A DNA stretch of 64,000 nt from CAVQCX01 sp963775335 (GTDB lineage: Bacteria > Pseudomonadota > Gammaproteobacteria > Chromatiales > Chromatiaceae), in assembly GCA_963775335.1 (NCBI GenBank), contig CAVZIJ010000002.1:1302001-1366000 (forward strand), given 5' to 3'. A program made the translations under genes and the position numbers. The notes under the pieces are model-generated. The model was not told where the DNA came from. It saw only the letters and a program-made list of their open reading frames with translations, and ran no database searches. Within the stretch, counting starts at the first letter, position 1. Every line of letters begins with the position of its first letter. This document shows positions 50,323 to 59,533 of this stretch, piece after piece.

Positions 50323-51237
50323 TCAGCGGCCCGTTCTACCCAGCTCGCGCTCGGCCATGGCGTAGCCCAGCTCGATGAGCTCCTCGGCTCGGTAGAACTC
50401 GAACAACCCGCAGGCATTGATGGGAATCTCTACCAGGTAGTCGGGACTGTAGGCGGCCAGCTTGAAGCGGGCGATCGTGTTCTGCATCGACTCCAGGGAC
50501 CGAGACATGAGCTCGAGCATGTTGACCGGCTCCCGCTCCTGGCGCTTCCAGCCCGGAAAATAGCTCTGGAGGCCCTGGATGAAGTCGCGTATCGCCGCCT
50601 GATACGAATCGTCCCTTTCCGCACGTCCCCGGTGACTTCGTTTCAGCTGCGTCTCCGCCGACTCCTCCTTCCCGCTCAGGCTGACCGCGACCCTGATATC
50701 GGTAAGATCCGACAGGGTCGGTGCCATGGGCACTGGGTTGAGCAGCCCACCATCGACCAGCAGGCGTCCTTCATAGACCACGGGGGTGAATACGGTGGGG
50801 ATCGCGATGGAGGCGCGAATGGCGTCGAACAGCAAGCCTTTTCTCAGCCAGACCTCTCGCCCCTGGTCCAGATCGGTAGCGACCGCCGTGAACGAGATGG
50901 GCAGATCCTGAATCTGCACGTCGCCCAGCATGTCGCGCAGCCGCTGGATGATACGGTCGCCGCTGAAGATGCCGGACCGGCTGAACGCGAAGTCGAGCAG
51001 CTGCATGACATCGCGCCTCCTGAGCGCTTTCACCCAGGTCGCGTAGGTATCCAGCTGGCCAGCGGCGTAGATCCCCCCTACGAGGGCACCCATGGACGAT
51101 CCGGCGATGGATCGAATCTCGAAGCCGTTCCCTTCCAGCCATCGGATCACGCCGATGTGGGCCAGGCCGCGGGCCCCGCCGCTTCCCAGCACGAGGGAGA
51201 CAGACCTGGCTTGCTCGTTGGGCGGGGACGGCTTCAT
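50323..51237 (-). CDS. Patatin-like phospholipase (RssA-like)
   Basis: 304 residues from the ATG at 51237; an upstream in-frame start at 51288 adds residues without family resemblance. The oxyanion hole 'LGSGGARGLAHIGV' is at 18-30, nucleophile elbow 'GSSMG' at 46-50 and the catalytic Asp in 'LLVDGGLLNPVP' near 163. These make up the Ser-Asp dyad of patatin acyl hydrolases. Cytoplasmic, no signal peptide. The substrate is probably a phospholipid or lysophospholipid. Close in layout to bacterial RssA/YchK proteins. Confidence 0.92.
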   Translation of the reverse strand: MKPSPPNEQARSVSLVLGSGGARGLAHIGVIRWLEGNGFEIRSIAGSSMGALVGGIYAAGQLDTYATWVKALRRRDVMQLLDFAFSRSGIFSGDRIIQRLRDMLGDVQIQDLPISFTAVATDLDQGREVWLRKGLLFDAIRASIAIPTVFTPVVYEGRLLVDGGLLNPVPMAPTLSDLTDIRVAVSLSGKEESAETQLKRSHRGRAERDDSYQAAIRDFIQGLQSYFPGWKRQEREPVNMLELMSRSLESMQNTIARFKLAAYSPDYLVEIPINACGLFEFYRAEELIELGYAMAERELGRTGR

Positions 51238-51336
51238 CGGGTTCTGCGGGGAAGGGCGAGGATGGACCGGGCCGGGAAGGCGCCGCACGACGCGCGAGGC
51301 CCTCGTCGCCGTGGCATAGGCTGGACCTTGGCCCGG

Positions 51337-52344
51337 CTACTTGCGCACCCGCACCCCCAGCTTGGTGTCCCAGCGCAAGATCTTAGCGCTCTTCGGCAAC
51401 GGCGCCTCCGGCACTTCGCCCACCGAGACTCCGTATTTCCAGTCCGGGGAGCAGATCGCGATATAGCGGGCATAGCCGCCTAAGCCCCCCTTGAACTTGG
51501 GGTAACCGACGGTCACCAGACAGCCGGTCTCGGGCACCTTATCCAGGTTTGCCACGCCTTCGGCCTGGGTGTAGCCGTGGTGCATCAGCCAGGCTTCGCC
51601 TTCCAGCGTCGGGGTGGTGTCGGTGTCGAGCGGCTCGTGGCCGTGGAACAAGATGTGGCGTTGCAAGTGCAGAAACTTGAGCGCGGCCAGCGACACGCCG
51701 GGGAAGACCGCCTCGGTCGCCAGCGCGGGATCGGGCCAGCGCTTGGACCAGTCCGAGCGCACCATCACCACCGATCCAACCGGGATCCTGCCGTTGCGGG
51801 CCTCCCAACGCTCGATGTCCGAGACCTGCAGGTGATAGCCCGGGTCCCGCGCCACCTGATCCACGATCGAGATGACCACCAGGGGCCTGATCGCATAGGT
51901 GGCCGGCAGCTCGTCGATGGACGGGTATTCGGGAGCCCAGTGGGCGGGCGGGTCGAGCTGGGTGCCCAGCTGATCGGTGCTCAGGTCGTAGTGGGTCGCC
52001 TCGAACCCGTCCTTCGCGTACTCGTACGGCTTGCCCGTCTCGGGGTTCAGGGTCGGCCCGAAGGTCGATCGCCCGAAGCCCTTCCAGACCGGGATCGACG
52101 GCGAGAGGGTGTGCGTCAAATCGACGTATTTCGCGCGCTTCAGCGCGCGATCGTAGAGCGACCACAACCCCGGAGCCCCAGCCGCGGATGCGCCCGTTTC
52201 GCGCTCGAGCGGCGCAGGGGCGCTAGCTGCCCTTGCGAAAGCCGGCAGAAGGAGGCCCGCAAGAGCCGCAGCGGCAATTAGCCAGCCTCCCGGCCGGCCT
52301 CGAAGAGGGTTCCTGGATCGGCTTGACCACGGCCAAGCGGGCAT
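51337..52344 (-). CDS. Cyclase family protein (kynurenine-formamidase-like), exported
   Basis: 335 residues from the ATG at 52344, which opens a signal peptide (hydrophobic 'WLIAAAALAGLLLPAFARAA'); the frame continues 5' without signal. The cyclase metal-site motif is present as 'TQLDPPAHW' (HxGTHxDxPxH variant), with 'YVDLTHTLSPSIPVWKG', 'SVVMVRSDWSKRW' and 'HEPLDTDTTP'. Relatives hydrolyse amides or cyclic amides using Zn or Mn. The usual first His-Gly-Thr-His is partly altered here. Substrate unknown. Confidence 0.85.
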   Translation of the reverse strand: MPAWPWSSRSRNPLRGRPGGWLIAAAALAGLLLPAFARAASAPAPLERETGASAAGAPGLWSLYDRALKRAKYVDLTHTLSPSIPVWKGFGRSTFGPTLNPETGKPYEYAKDGFEATHYDLSTDQLGTQLDPPAHWAPEYPSIDELPATYAIRPLVVISIVDQVARDPGYHLQVSDIERWEARNGRIPVGSVVMVRSDWSKRWPDPALATEAVFPGVSLAALKFLHLQRHILFHGHEPLDTDTTPTLEGEAWLMHHGYTQAEGVANLDKVPETGCLVTVGYPKFKGGLGGYARYIAICSPDWKYGVSVGEVPEAPLPKSAKILRWDTKLGVRVRK

Positions 52345-52503
52345 CCTACCCGGAACCCTGGCTCCGGCCCTATTCACCGGCCTCACTGACTCTCCCCCCT
52401 CGTCGGCGACTCCGCTCAAGCATACAGCAGCGGCCCGATCCCCGTTGGACGCAAGACTGGCGCAGGGGTTCTTACTTGTCCTCGTCAGCAATCACTGCAT
52501 GAC

Positions 52504-52668
52504 TAGGGGCCCTTGACACTTGTCTGAGCGAGGGCGATTGCGAGCGATTCTTCGTGCTGCCAAGGCGCGGTGAGGAGGAATAGTGGACCTATGGCGACGA
52601 GCCGCAACACAGTCAGCGCGGAAAAGGGCCGTAATCGGACCGCGAACGGCAATTGTCAACAGCCCCTA
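52504..52668 (+). mobile_element. 165-bp MITE-like element, copy A
   Basis: Bounded by imperfect terminal inverted repeats: left TAGGGGCCCTTGACACTTG, right CAATTGTCAACAGCCCCTA. The interior is nearly identical (about ten differences) to copy B at 56961-57125, which has the same 165-bp length and opposite orientation. No open frame long enough for a transposase, so it would be non-autonomous. The parent IS is not in the window and not identified. It lies between the cyclase and VOC genes; 52345-52503 holds no gene. Confidence 0.82.
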
Positions 52669-52788
52669 AGGCTTAGCCGCTGGCTTGAGCTCCGCTCGAA
52701 CAGGACCCGACGCCTCACCACCCGTCTCATGCAAATCCGGGCGCCAGATGGTATGGCGAGCGCGGGCCAAACACCCACCCTTGTCCGA

Positions 52789-53343
52789 TCAGTCTTGTTC
52801 ATGCCTCGAGGGCAAGTGCCGCATCGCCTCTTTCCAAGGCGGCGTCTTCCATTCGGGATGGGCTCGCCAAATATCCTTCAGCGTCCTGATCCACGCGAAA
52901 TAGCTGGAGAGCGAAGGCACCATCGGCGTGTGACTCAGCTCAAAATGAATCCCTGTTATCGGGTCGTCGAAGAACACGGCGTAATAGCCGGGGCTGTAGG
53001 TCGGGTACTCGGCCGGCGGGTCGGTCACATTGACGTCGTTCTTCAGCAAGAAACGCGTGTAGAAATCGTCAACCTCCTTCCTGCTTCTCGCCCACAGGGC
53101 GACATGATGTATTCCAGTGGCCTGATCGGCATGGGCCAGCTTGCTTCCGGTCTTGGCGGGCTGAATGCCGACGTAGCTGTGGAAGACGGGGAAGCGAGCC
53201 ATGTCATAGGTCGACGTATAACCGATGTCCAGCGTCCAGAAACTCTTGTATCCAAGCCATCCGAACATTTTGTCGAAGAATCGAATCGACTCGTCGTGGT
53301 CAAGCACGGATAGCTCGATGTGGTGGACGCCCTTGAATCTCAT
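52789..53343 (-). CDS. VOC (glyoxalase/dioxygenase superfamily) protein
   Basis: 184 residues from the ATG at 53343 ('MRFKGVHHIELSVLDHDESI'). The beta-alpha-beta-beta-beta VOC modules are visible: first metal His in 'HHIELSVLD', second His in 'GIHHVALWARSRKEVDDFY' and terminal Glu in 'DPITGIHFELSHTP'. A metal-dependent lyase, isomerase or dioxygenase is likely, with unknown substrate. It is inside the segment bounded by the two 165-bp elements. The 311 bp upstream (53344-53654) hold no recognisable gene. Confidence 0.85.
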   Translation of the reverse strand: MRFKGVHHIELSVLDHDESIRFFDKMFGWLGYKSFWTLDIGYTSTYDMARFPVFHSYVGIQPAKTGSKLAHADQATGIHHVALWARSRKEVDDFYTRFLLKNDVNVTDPPAEYPTYSPGYYAVFFDDPITGIHFELSHTPMVPSLSSYFAWIRTLKDIWRAHPEWKTPPWKEAMRHLPSRHEQD

Positions 53344-53654
53344 GTTCCGCCGATGAAGTATTGTGCCCAGGGAGTCAAATGCCCTTGACCCAGATTCCAT
53401 TAGGCGACGTGGGAGCTCGATGGCCGGGCAGCCGCCAGCGGGGAACGCAGGAGGGGCGGTGCAGCGAGGCCACAAGGCCGGGCCGACGGAAGAAAGAGGT
53501 GGGCGAGGGGAGGTCCGTCGCATAATGAGGCCCCTGTGGATGGCCTTAGCCGACGACATGCAGGAGATCAGCTGCTCGCAGTGCATCTGGCGCCAATAGC
53601 ACCATACCAGAAACAGACGAACCGACACCGCCCTGGCCAGAATCGCGGCGGCCG

Positions 53655-54086
53655 TCACGTAAAGCGGGTGGCCGCGTACGTCAGCGGTCGAGGTCGTGGG
53701 GCATCTGCCGCATCGCATGCGACGCCCACTAGAGGAAGCGGCGCCGAGCAGGCGAATGCACAGACGAGCGCGAGCTTCCACGACCAGTCGACTTTCCGGG
53801 CGGTCGCAGACCCGCACGCGGGCCAAACGGTCTCCTGCGACCAGCCCAGCTCCTCGTCGAGGGCCAACTGGTACTTTCCCGCCCGCAGATCGGCCATCAC
53901 CGCAGCCGCCTGGGCCGCGTAGCGGGCCGGGACCTGGACCCTCACCCCCCGTAGGGCGACCGAGATCGACCAGTTCGCCCAGACATGCTGATCGAAAGCC
54001 ACAAAAGCCGGAATGCCCTCCGCCAACAGGCGGCCTCGCACGATGTAGGCCTCGATCGCGGTGTGTGTGCAGACGGTGACGATCAT
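53655..54086 (-). CDS. DUF2007-like putative signal-transducing protein
   Basis: 143 residues. The N-terminal 75 residues ('CTHTAIEAYIVRGRLLAEGI', then 'PAFVAFDQHVWANWSISVAL' and 'VRVQVPARYAAQAAAVMADL') follow the DUF2007 pattern, a small GlnB-like fold of unknown function. A hydrophobic segment near residues 104-124 could anchor it to the membrane. It is followed on the same strand, upstream in sequence, by the 79-aa gene 27 bp away, so the two are probably co-transcribed. Confidence 0.7.
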   Translation of the reverse strand: MIVTVCTHTAIEAYIVRGRLLAEGIPAFVAFDQHVWANWSISVALRGVRVQVPARYAAQAAAVMADLRAGKYQLALDEELGWSQETVWPACGSATARKVDWSWKLALVCAFACSAPLPLVGVACDAADAPRPRPLTYAATRFT

Positions 54087-54113
54087 CCCTGAAGGTTTCC
54101 CGGAGACGTTTGG

Positions 54114-54353
54114 CTAGTCGAGCCAGCGCACGAGGTAGTAGATCTTCTGGCTTTCGGAGGACAGGGAAGGACCGTATACCACGGCTGCGTGAAGGTTCTT
54201 CGCCAAGTCGGCCCCAACACGGGCGTCGGCCTCGGTCGCGACCGGCGTGACGCAGCCGGCCGGAAAGCGCACACGCGAGCGACGCGGAGTCTTGATCAGG
54301 GCGAAGCGCTCCTTCAGAGAGGCGGACTCGGGATCGACGATGACGTGAGGCAT
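54114..54353 (-). CDS. Hypothetical protein (79 aa) paired with the DUF2007-like gene
   Basis: Starts 'MPHVIVDPESASLKERFALI' and ends 'SLSSESQKIYYLVRWLD'. Mixed alpha/beta character, no Cys clusters, no membrane helix. It lies 27 bp upstream of the DUF2007-like gene on the same strand, so a joint role is possible. Family not recognised. Confidence 0.5.
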   Translation of the reverse strand: MPHVIVDPESASLKERFALIKTPRRSRVRFPAGCVTPVATEADARVGADLAKNLHAAVVYGPSLSSESQKIYYLVRWLD

Positions 54354-54506
54354 GGTCGGGTGGGGCCGTCGGGCGTGGTTGAGACTACGATTTCAGCATA
54401 GCGCATTGCGACAGGTCGGGCCCGAGGGCGGGCCTGCCGCTGCGCGCCTTCCGATCCGTCTGTACACTAGACGCCCTTTCCGCGGTGGCCTGCGACGATT
54501 CTCCGG

Positions 54507-55595
54507 GTGTCCCTGCTGCGCTGCATTGTTGGCATCTGCGTGTTGCTTCTGCTCGTTGCCGGCGGTGCCGACGCGAGCGAGACAGACAACTTTACGGAGC
54601 GCGATCAACCCATGCCGGACGTGGCAGAAGCGCTGAACCGGCGCAGCAATGAGCTACTGGATCAGGCGATCGCCGCGGCCAACGCCCCTGAGCCCACGAC
54701 TGCCTTGACCGACGTCGTGCCTAGAGAGCCGCCCTGCAGCCGGCGCCGACTGTATGATGAGATCAACCGTAGCATGGGTGGACCGCTTGTCGGCACGCTC
54801 GAAGAGTTCGCGAACGACTCCACCTCGATCTCGCAACGCAAATTGAGCCGGCGCGAGAGCATCTACCACGCATTCGGGATCTTCGAGACACCGAGCATGG
54901 GGGGCGACCAGGGCCACCTCGCCGCGGTGGTCAGTATCGGCGGGACGCTGGTCGGGGCGGACAAGCTCGGCCACTTCTTCTCCCAGGGCTATTCCTATTT
55001 CGACAAGGCATACCTTAGCGATGGCGGGCTGGAGGCCGCGCTCGACTACGGAGATCTGGCCGAGCGGACCTATTACGGCGCACTGCTGACCGGCGTGTAT
55101 TCTTATGCGGATCTGACGGCCAACTTCGAGGGCATGCGGTTCTGGATTCATCTGCTACGGGAGCACCCTGATCCCCTGGGCGACGACGGAAGGGGACCCT
55201 ATGTGCGCTGCGAGCGGGAACGGTGGGTCCGCAAGCGCGTGTTTGATTGGCGTGATTACGTAAGTGCCGCTTGGGACGAGGGCATCAACTGTAGCCTGTT
55301 TCGAAATGAAGGGCTTCAGGCCAAGGTGCTCGCGGCCATCGCGGATCTGGAGCGCCGGTACGGCGAGCGTCTGACCTGCCCGATCAGCCGGGACGCGGGG
55401 CCGGCGCTGCATGCCCGGTACGGGGCCTATTTCCGCCGGCTCGTCAATCTGGACGGCCAGGGTGTGCTCGGGCCGCTGTTCCCGTTGACGGGATTCTCGA
55501 TTTTTTCGGGCGGGAACGGAGCGCCGGCGCCCGCCGGTGCGACGGGTAGTCCGACCCAGATCGGCGTACCTCCCGCCGCTGTTGATCCTCATTGA
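54507..55595 (+). CDS. Exported hypothetical protein (362 aa)
   Basis: A GTG start at 54507 opens a signal peptide ('LLRCIVGICVLLLLVAGG'). The mature part has six cysteines and the blocks 'SIYHAFGIFETPSMGGDQGH', 'GTLVGADKLGHFFSQGYSYF' and 'DYVSAAWDEGINCSLF', which suggest a conserved periplasmic protein. The 'DKLGHFFSQGYSYF' stretch has one His in a hydrophobic setting. I do not recognise the family or function. It is divergent from the DUF2007-like pair and lies within the element-bounded segment. Confidence 0.65.
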   Translation: MSLLRCIVGICVLLLLVAGGADASETDNFTERDQPMPDVAEALNRRSNELLDQAIAAANAPEPTTALTDVVPREPPCSRRRLYDEINRSMGGPLVGTLEEFANDSTSISQRKLSRRESIYHAFGIFETPSMGGDQGHLAAVVSIGGTLVGADKLGHFFSQGYSYFDKAYLSDGGLEAALDYGDLAERTYYGALLTGVYSYADLTANFEGMRFWIHLLREHPDPLGDDGRGPYVRCERERWVRKRVFDWRDYVSAAWDEGINCSLFRNEGLQAKVLAAIADLERRYGERLTCPISRDAGPALHARYGAYFRRLVNLDGQGVLGPLFPLTGFSIFSGGNGAPAPAGATGSPTQIGVPPAAVDPH

Positions 55596-55743
55596 GCCCC
55601 CGCCCTTGTCCCTGCTCCGTTACCCGATCTGGCGGCGAGCCGTATGACTTTCGTTTCGGGGCCCCGCTCAGGCCAGGAGGCGAGTGACGTTCGAGTCGGT
55701 CGTCGCGTCCCGGGCGCTGCGGGCCCATGCTCGATCCAAGCTG

Positions 55744-56640
55744 ATGCTCAGCGGAGCCTGAGCAGCCCACGTTCTCACGCATTCTGCTGATCATCTGCCC
55801 GTTGTTCGCGGTCGTCGCCGTGGGCTTTCTGTATGCCCGGCGTCACCGCCCGGACATGACCGCGGTCACCAAGCTGAACATCGACCTGTTTGTGCCGGTG
55901 CTCGTGTTTTCGGCGCTCTCCTCCAAGGACGCTCATCTGGGCGACTACGGGTCGCTGGCGGGGCAGGCCTGCTGCTCGTGCTCGGGTCGGGACTGATCGC
56001 CTGGCCCATCGCACGGCCGGCGCGGGTCGAGCTGCGCACCTTGCTGCCCCGGATGATGTTCGTGAGCTCCGGCAACCTGGGCATATCGCTGCTGGTCCTC
56101 GCGTTCGGCGATCAGACCATGCCCGCGGCGGTGGTGCTGTTTCTGATTGAGAACTTTCTGCATTTCTCGCTCGGCGTGCGGATGCTCGACCGCAACGCCC
56201 ACGTGCTCCGGGTACTGCTTATCCCGGTGACGCTCGCCTGCGTCGGCAGGATGGTGGTGAACCCTGCGGGCCTGACCCTGCCATGCGGGCTGGGGACCGC
56301 CGTGGAAATGGTCGGGCAGGTCGCGGTCCCGATCATGCTGGTCTCCCTGGGTGTGCGCCTGACCGACGTGGATCTGAGCGACAGGCACGTTGGACTGCTC
56401 GGGGCCCTGTCGCGTTCCCTGAGCGGCGTGCTTCTCGGCGGGCTGCTGGGCTGGGCGTTCAATCTTTCGTCGGAGCAAGCGCGCATCCTGGTCTTGTTCG
56501 GCGCCCTGCCCCCTGCGGTGCTGAACTACATCTTTGCCGAGCGTTACGGTTAGAAGCCGCAGCGGGTGGCGCACATCGTGTTGCTCGGCAACAGTGCGGC
56601 CCTGGTGACGCTGCCAGCGGTGCTGTTCCGGGTGCTGTGA
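55744..56640 (+). pseudogene. Decayed AEC (auxin efflux carrier) family transporter
   Basis: Homology starts with 'FSRILLIICPLFAVVAVGFL' near 55772 without a usable in-frame start; the nearest ATG (55744) is in another frame. It continues through 'LNIDLFVPVLVFSALSSKD', loses frame near 55960 (one base missing in GGCGGGGCAGG), resumes with 'GLIAWPIARPARVELRTLLP' and 'GNLGISLLVLAFG', then meets an in-frame TAG at 56551 where Gln (CAG) is expected. It ends with 'KPQRVAHIVLLGNSAALVTL' and a TGA at 56640. Three lesions of different kinds indicate real decay. AEC proteins export organic acids or amino acids. Confidence 0.87.
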
Positions 56641-56960
56641 GTTCTGCAATGCCCCTTGGTCCGAAGTGCGTCAGCCAACCGCTCCGCCGCAACCTTCTAT
56701 CAGGCGCCTCCTGCCAAACGCACATCTGTTTGCGTCTTTTCGGCCTCGCGGCGAAGCACCGCGCTTGAGGGTGACACGAAGGGGCGTCCACACATCTACA
56801 CGGACGAAGCCACCTTCAGAGCGTCGCCGCGGCCGGTGGGCAAGGTTTGAGTACCGCCCCCCTGCGCTGTGCGCTGCACTTGCGGCCGTCTCGATCGGCG
56901 GTGGGGCGACCCGCGGGCCGGTGAACACTTATTGTCCGCGCCGGGTGAAGCCCGAGCACT

Positions 56961-57125
56961 TAGGGGCTGCTGACCATTGCCGTTCGCGGTTCGATGACGG
57001 CCCTTTTCCGCGCTGACTGTGTTGCGGCTCGTCCCAATAGATCCACTATTCCTCCTCACCGCGCCTTGTCAGCACGAAAAATCGCTCGCAATCGCCCTCG
57101 CTCAGACAAATGTCAACAGCCCCTA
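56961..57125 (-). mobile_element. 165-bp MITE-like element, copy B
   Basis: Same length as copy A and in opposite orientation. Ends on the plus strand: TAGGGGCTGCTGACCATTG on the left and CAAATGTCAACAGCCCCTA on the right. Interior about 90% or more identical to copy A by eye. No transposase frame. Confidence 0.82.
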
Positions 57126-57224
57126 GAGCAGCGTGGCGTATACGCCGAACCGATACTCTGGTATCAGCACTAGGTGCAGCGCCGGCGTGGATTCGCTACC
57201 TCGGTGTTCGAGGATGTTTCCCAT
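57123..57224 (-). pseudogene. Possible N-terminal remnant of an IS200/IS605-type transposase cut by the MITE
   Basis: An ATG at 57224, preceded by GAGGAGACGAAG, opens 33 codons ending 'ALHLVLIPEYRFGVYATLL'. This faintly resembles the 'HLVFVTKYR' start of TnpA Y1 transposases. The stop codon TAG is the first three bases of MITE copy B, so insertion of the element may have truncated it. The match is short and weak. Confidence 0.25.
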
Positions 57225-57462
57225 CTTCGTCTCCTCGTCGGGTCGGCCCCGGGCATGAGGTGAGCTGATGATGACCCTCATCGGTTCTCAGTCGTCGCCT
57301 TTCCCACCAATCGGATGAACAGCAGTGGCTAGCCCTGGTGCGCCGCAGCATAGAGCACCGCAAGCATATTTCTTCGCAATCGACAACATCTCTGTCTAGC
57401 ATTTTGTAATTGGTTGTTTATACTCAACACTGTCCCATGTTGGGCACCGGGAGGGATGAAAG

Positions 57463-57822
57463 ATGGCTCTGAAAAAGGCCGCGAAAAAGAAGGTCAGTAA
57501 GAAGAAGGTAGCGAGCAAGAAGACCGCTGCGCGTTCCACCAAGAAGACCGCAACCAAGAAGTCAGCCGTGACGAAGAAGAAGGTCGCGAAGAAGAAGGCT
57601 GGCAAGAAAGCCGCCGCCAAGAGGGCGCCTGCGAAGAAAGCTGCAAAGAAGAAGGCCGCAAAGAAGAGATCCGCGGCGAAAAAGAAGGTGGTGAAGAAGG
57701 CTGCCAAGAAGAAGGCGTCGGTGAAGAAGCGGGTGTTGCGGCCACGCAAGGCCACTCCACGAAAGAAGGCCGCTGCCGGCGAGTCAGCCTCCGAGGCATC
57801 CAGGGAGCCGAAGATCGGCTGA
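57463..57822 (+). CDS. Histone H1-like lysine/alanine-rich DNA-binding protein
   Basis: 119 residues, about 40% lysine, made of repeated KKxAxKK/AAKKK units ('KKAAKKKAAKKRSAAKKKVV') with a short neutral tail ending 'SEASREPKIG'. Such AlgP/HctB-like proteins bind DNA without sequence specificity and may compact the nucleoid. A long AT-rich region upstream and a hairpin downstream mark it as a single-gene unit. Low complexity makes finer homology unreliable. A GAGGG ribosome site lies about nine bases before the ATG. Confidence 0.87.
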   Translation: MALKKAAKKKVSKKKVASKKTAARSTKKTATKKSAVTKKKVAKKKAGKKAAAKRAPAKKAAKKKAAKKRSAAKKKVVKKAAKKKASVKKRVLRPRKATPRKKAAAGESASEASREPKIG

Positions 57823-57831
57823 GAGAGTCCG

Positions 57832-57863
57832 GAAAGCCTGCCCAGGGCGGGCTTTCTGTGTTC
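57832..57863 (+). terminator. Hairpin terminator of the histone-like gene
   Basis: Stem GAAAGCC (57832-57838) with GGCTTTC (57850-57856), extended by T-G and G-C pairs, followed by TGTGTTC. The T run is weak. It lies 10 bp past the stop codon. Confidence 0.6.
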
Positions 57864-57985
57864 ACGCCGGACCGCCGTCAAGAAAGCCCCGCTAGTCGGG
57901 GAGATGTTGCGGTCGTCCCGCGAGCCAGGCGACTGAGCGACAGCTCACGCCGGCCGGCGGCGTTGCCGCCTCGATAGGATGTCGG

Positions 57986-59533
57986 TCAGGAGCGCTCGGC
58001 GACGGGAACGAATCCTCCCGTACCCGCAAACAGGCGATAGGCCAGGTTGTCGCTCTCCTCCCAGAAGGGATAGCCGAGCTCCTCCAGAAACGCCCGGAAT
58101 CCGTTGCGGTCTGAGGGACCCACCTGAATCCCCATGAGCACGCGGCCATAGGCCGCCCCGTGATTCCGATAGTGGAACAGGCTGATGTTCCAGCGCCGTC
58201 CCAACCCCGAGAGGAAATTGAGCAAGGCGCCGGGACGCTCAGGAAACTCGAACCGGTAGAGCAACTCGTTGTCGAGGCTCGGTGCCCGACCGCCGACCAT
58301 GTAGCGAATGTGCAGCTTGGCGGTCTCATTGTCGCTCATGTCAACGACGGGATAGCCGGATTCGGTCAGCCGCGCGATCAGGGCACGGCGTTCTTCGTCG
58401 CCGCCGGTCAACTCGATGCCGGCAAAGACATGGGCCCGCACGCTGTCGGAATATCGGTAGTTGAATTCGGTGATACCCCGCTTGCCCAGCGCGCGGCAGA
58501 AGCCTATGAAGCTGCCGGGGCGCTCCGGAATCTCGACCGCGAGCAATGCCTCGCGGCGCTCACCGAGCTCCGCGCGCTCGGCAACGTGGCGCAGCCGATC
58601 GAAGTTGATGTTCGCGCCGCTCGCGATCGCGATCAGCGACTGGTCCTTGAGGCTTTCACGCTGGACGTATTTCTTGAGCCCCGCGACGGCCAAAGCGCCC
58701 GCCGGCTCGGCGACGATGCGGGTATCGTCGAACACATCCTTGATCGCGGCGCAGATCTCGTCGGTGCTCACGAGCAGCACCTCGTCGACGCAGTGTCTGG
58801 CAAGCCTGAACGTCTCCTTCCCGACTTGGCGGACCGCAACACCGTCGGCGAATATGCCCACCTGCTTGAGGGTCACGCGTCGACCCGCCTGCAGGGCTTC
58901 ATACATGGAAGGCGCATCATCCGGCTCCACGCCGATGACCCGGACATCCGGGCGGACGTACTTGAGGCAGACCCCGATCCCGGCGATCAGTCCACCACCG
59001 CCGACAGGCACAAACACGGCATGGACCGGATCGGGATGCTGGCGGAGGATTTCCATGCCGATGGTCCCCTGCCCGGCGATCACGTCGGGCTCATCGAACG
59101 GATGGATGAAGGTCATGCCCGTCTGCGCCACCAGTTCTTGCGAGTGCGCGAACGCCTCGTCGTAGGAGTCGCCGTGGAGCACCGTTCGGGCGCCCATCGC
59201 GCGCACCGCCTGGACCTTGATGGGCGGCGTTGTCTGGGGCATCACGATCAGCGCCCGGATGCCGAGCCGGGATGCCGCGAGGGCAACGCCCTGGGCGTGG
59301 TTGCCGGCCGAGGCCGCAATCACACCCTTGGCCCTCGCCTCCGGCGGCAAAGCCTGGATGCGGTTGTAGGCGCCCCTGAGCTTGAAAGAGAAGACGGGCT
59401 GCAGGTCCTCGCGCTTCAGCAACACTCGGTTGGCGAGGCGCCGGGACAGCCGGCGCGCTTCATCGAGGGGGGTCTCGACCGCGACGTCATAGACCCGGGC
59501 TCGAAGAATCTTCTCGATGTATTTCTGGGGCAT
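57986..59533 (-). CDS. ilvA: Threonine ammonia-lyase, biosynthetic (IlvA)
   Basis: 515 residues from the ATG at 59533, matching the usual 514; an upstream in-frame ATG at 59578 adds a Pro-rich stretch unlike the family. The PLP lysine is K51 in 'FSFKLRGAYN', the phosphate loop is 'AASAGNHAQGVALAA', and 'VPVGGGGLIAGIG' follows. Two ACT-like regulatory domains ('ERPGSFIGFCRALG' and 'ERPGALLNFLSGLG') give isoleucine feedback. It makes 2-oxobutanoate from threonine for isoleucine synthesis. Divergent from rpiA, as in many gammaproteobacteria. Confidence 0.96.
   Translation of the reverse strand: MPQKYIEKILRARVYDVAVETPLDEARRLSRRLANRVLLKREDLQPVFSFKLRGAYNRIQALPPEARAKGVIAASAGNHAQGVALAASRLGIRALIVMPQTTPPIKVQAVRAMGARTVLHGDSYDEAFAHSQELVAQTGMTFIHPFDEPDVIAGQGTIGMEILRQHPDPVHAVFVPVGGGGLIAGIGVCLKYVRPDVRVIGVEPDDAPSMYEALQAGRRVTLKQVGIFADGVAVRQVGKETFRLARHCVDEVLLVSTDEICAAIKDVFDDTRIVAEPAGALAVAGLKKYVQRESLKDQSLIAIASGANINFDRLRHVAERAELGERREALLAVEIPERPGSFIGFCRALGKRGITEFNYRYSDSVRAHVFAGIELTGGDEERRALIARLTESGYPVVDMSDNETAKLHIRYMVGGRAPSLDNELLYRFEFPERPGALLNFLSGLGRRWNISLFHYRNHGAAYGRVLMGIQVGPSDRNGFRAFLEELGYPFWEESDNLAYRLFAGTGGFVPVAERS

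Larger units (their letters stand above)
56641..57462. other. Gene-poor stretch around MITE copy B
   Basis: Apart from the 165-bp element (56961-57125) and a short transposase-like remnant beside it, no gene is supported here. 56641-56960 shows no recognisable coding signal. 57226-57462 leads into the histone-like gene; the AT-rich part 57380-57425 probably holds its promoter. Confidence 0.5.

Noticed and set aside
57463..57822. KKxAxKK repeats as a tandem DNA repeat or CRISPR-like array
   Set aside because: The repetition is at protein level in a coding frame, with no spacer structure.
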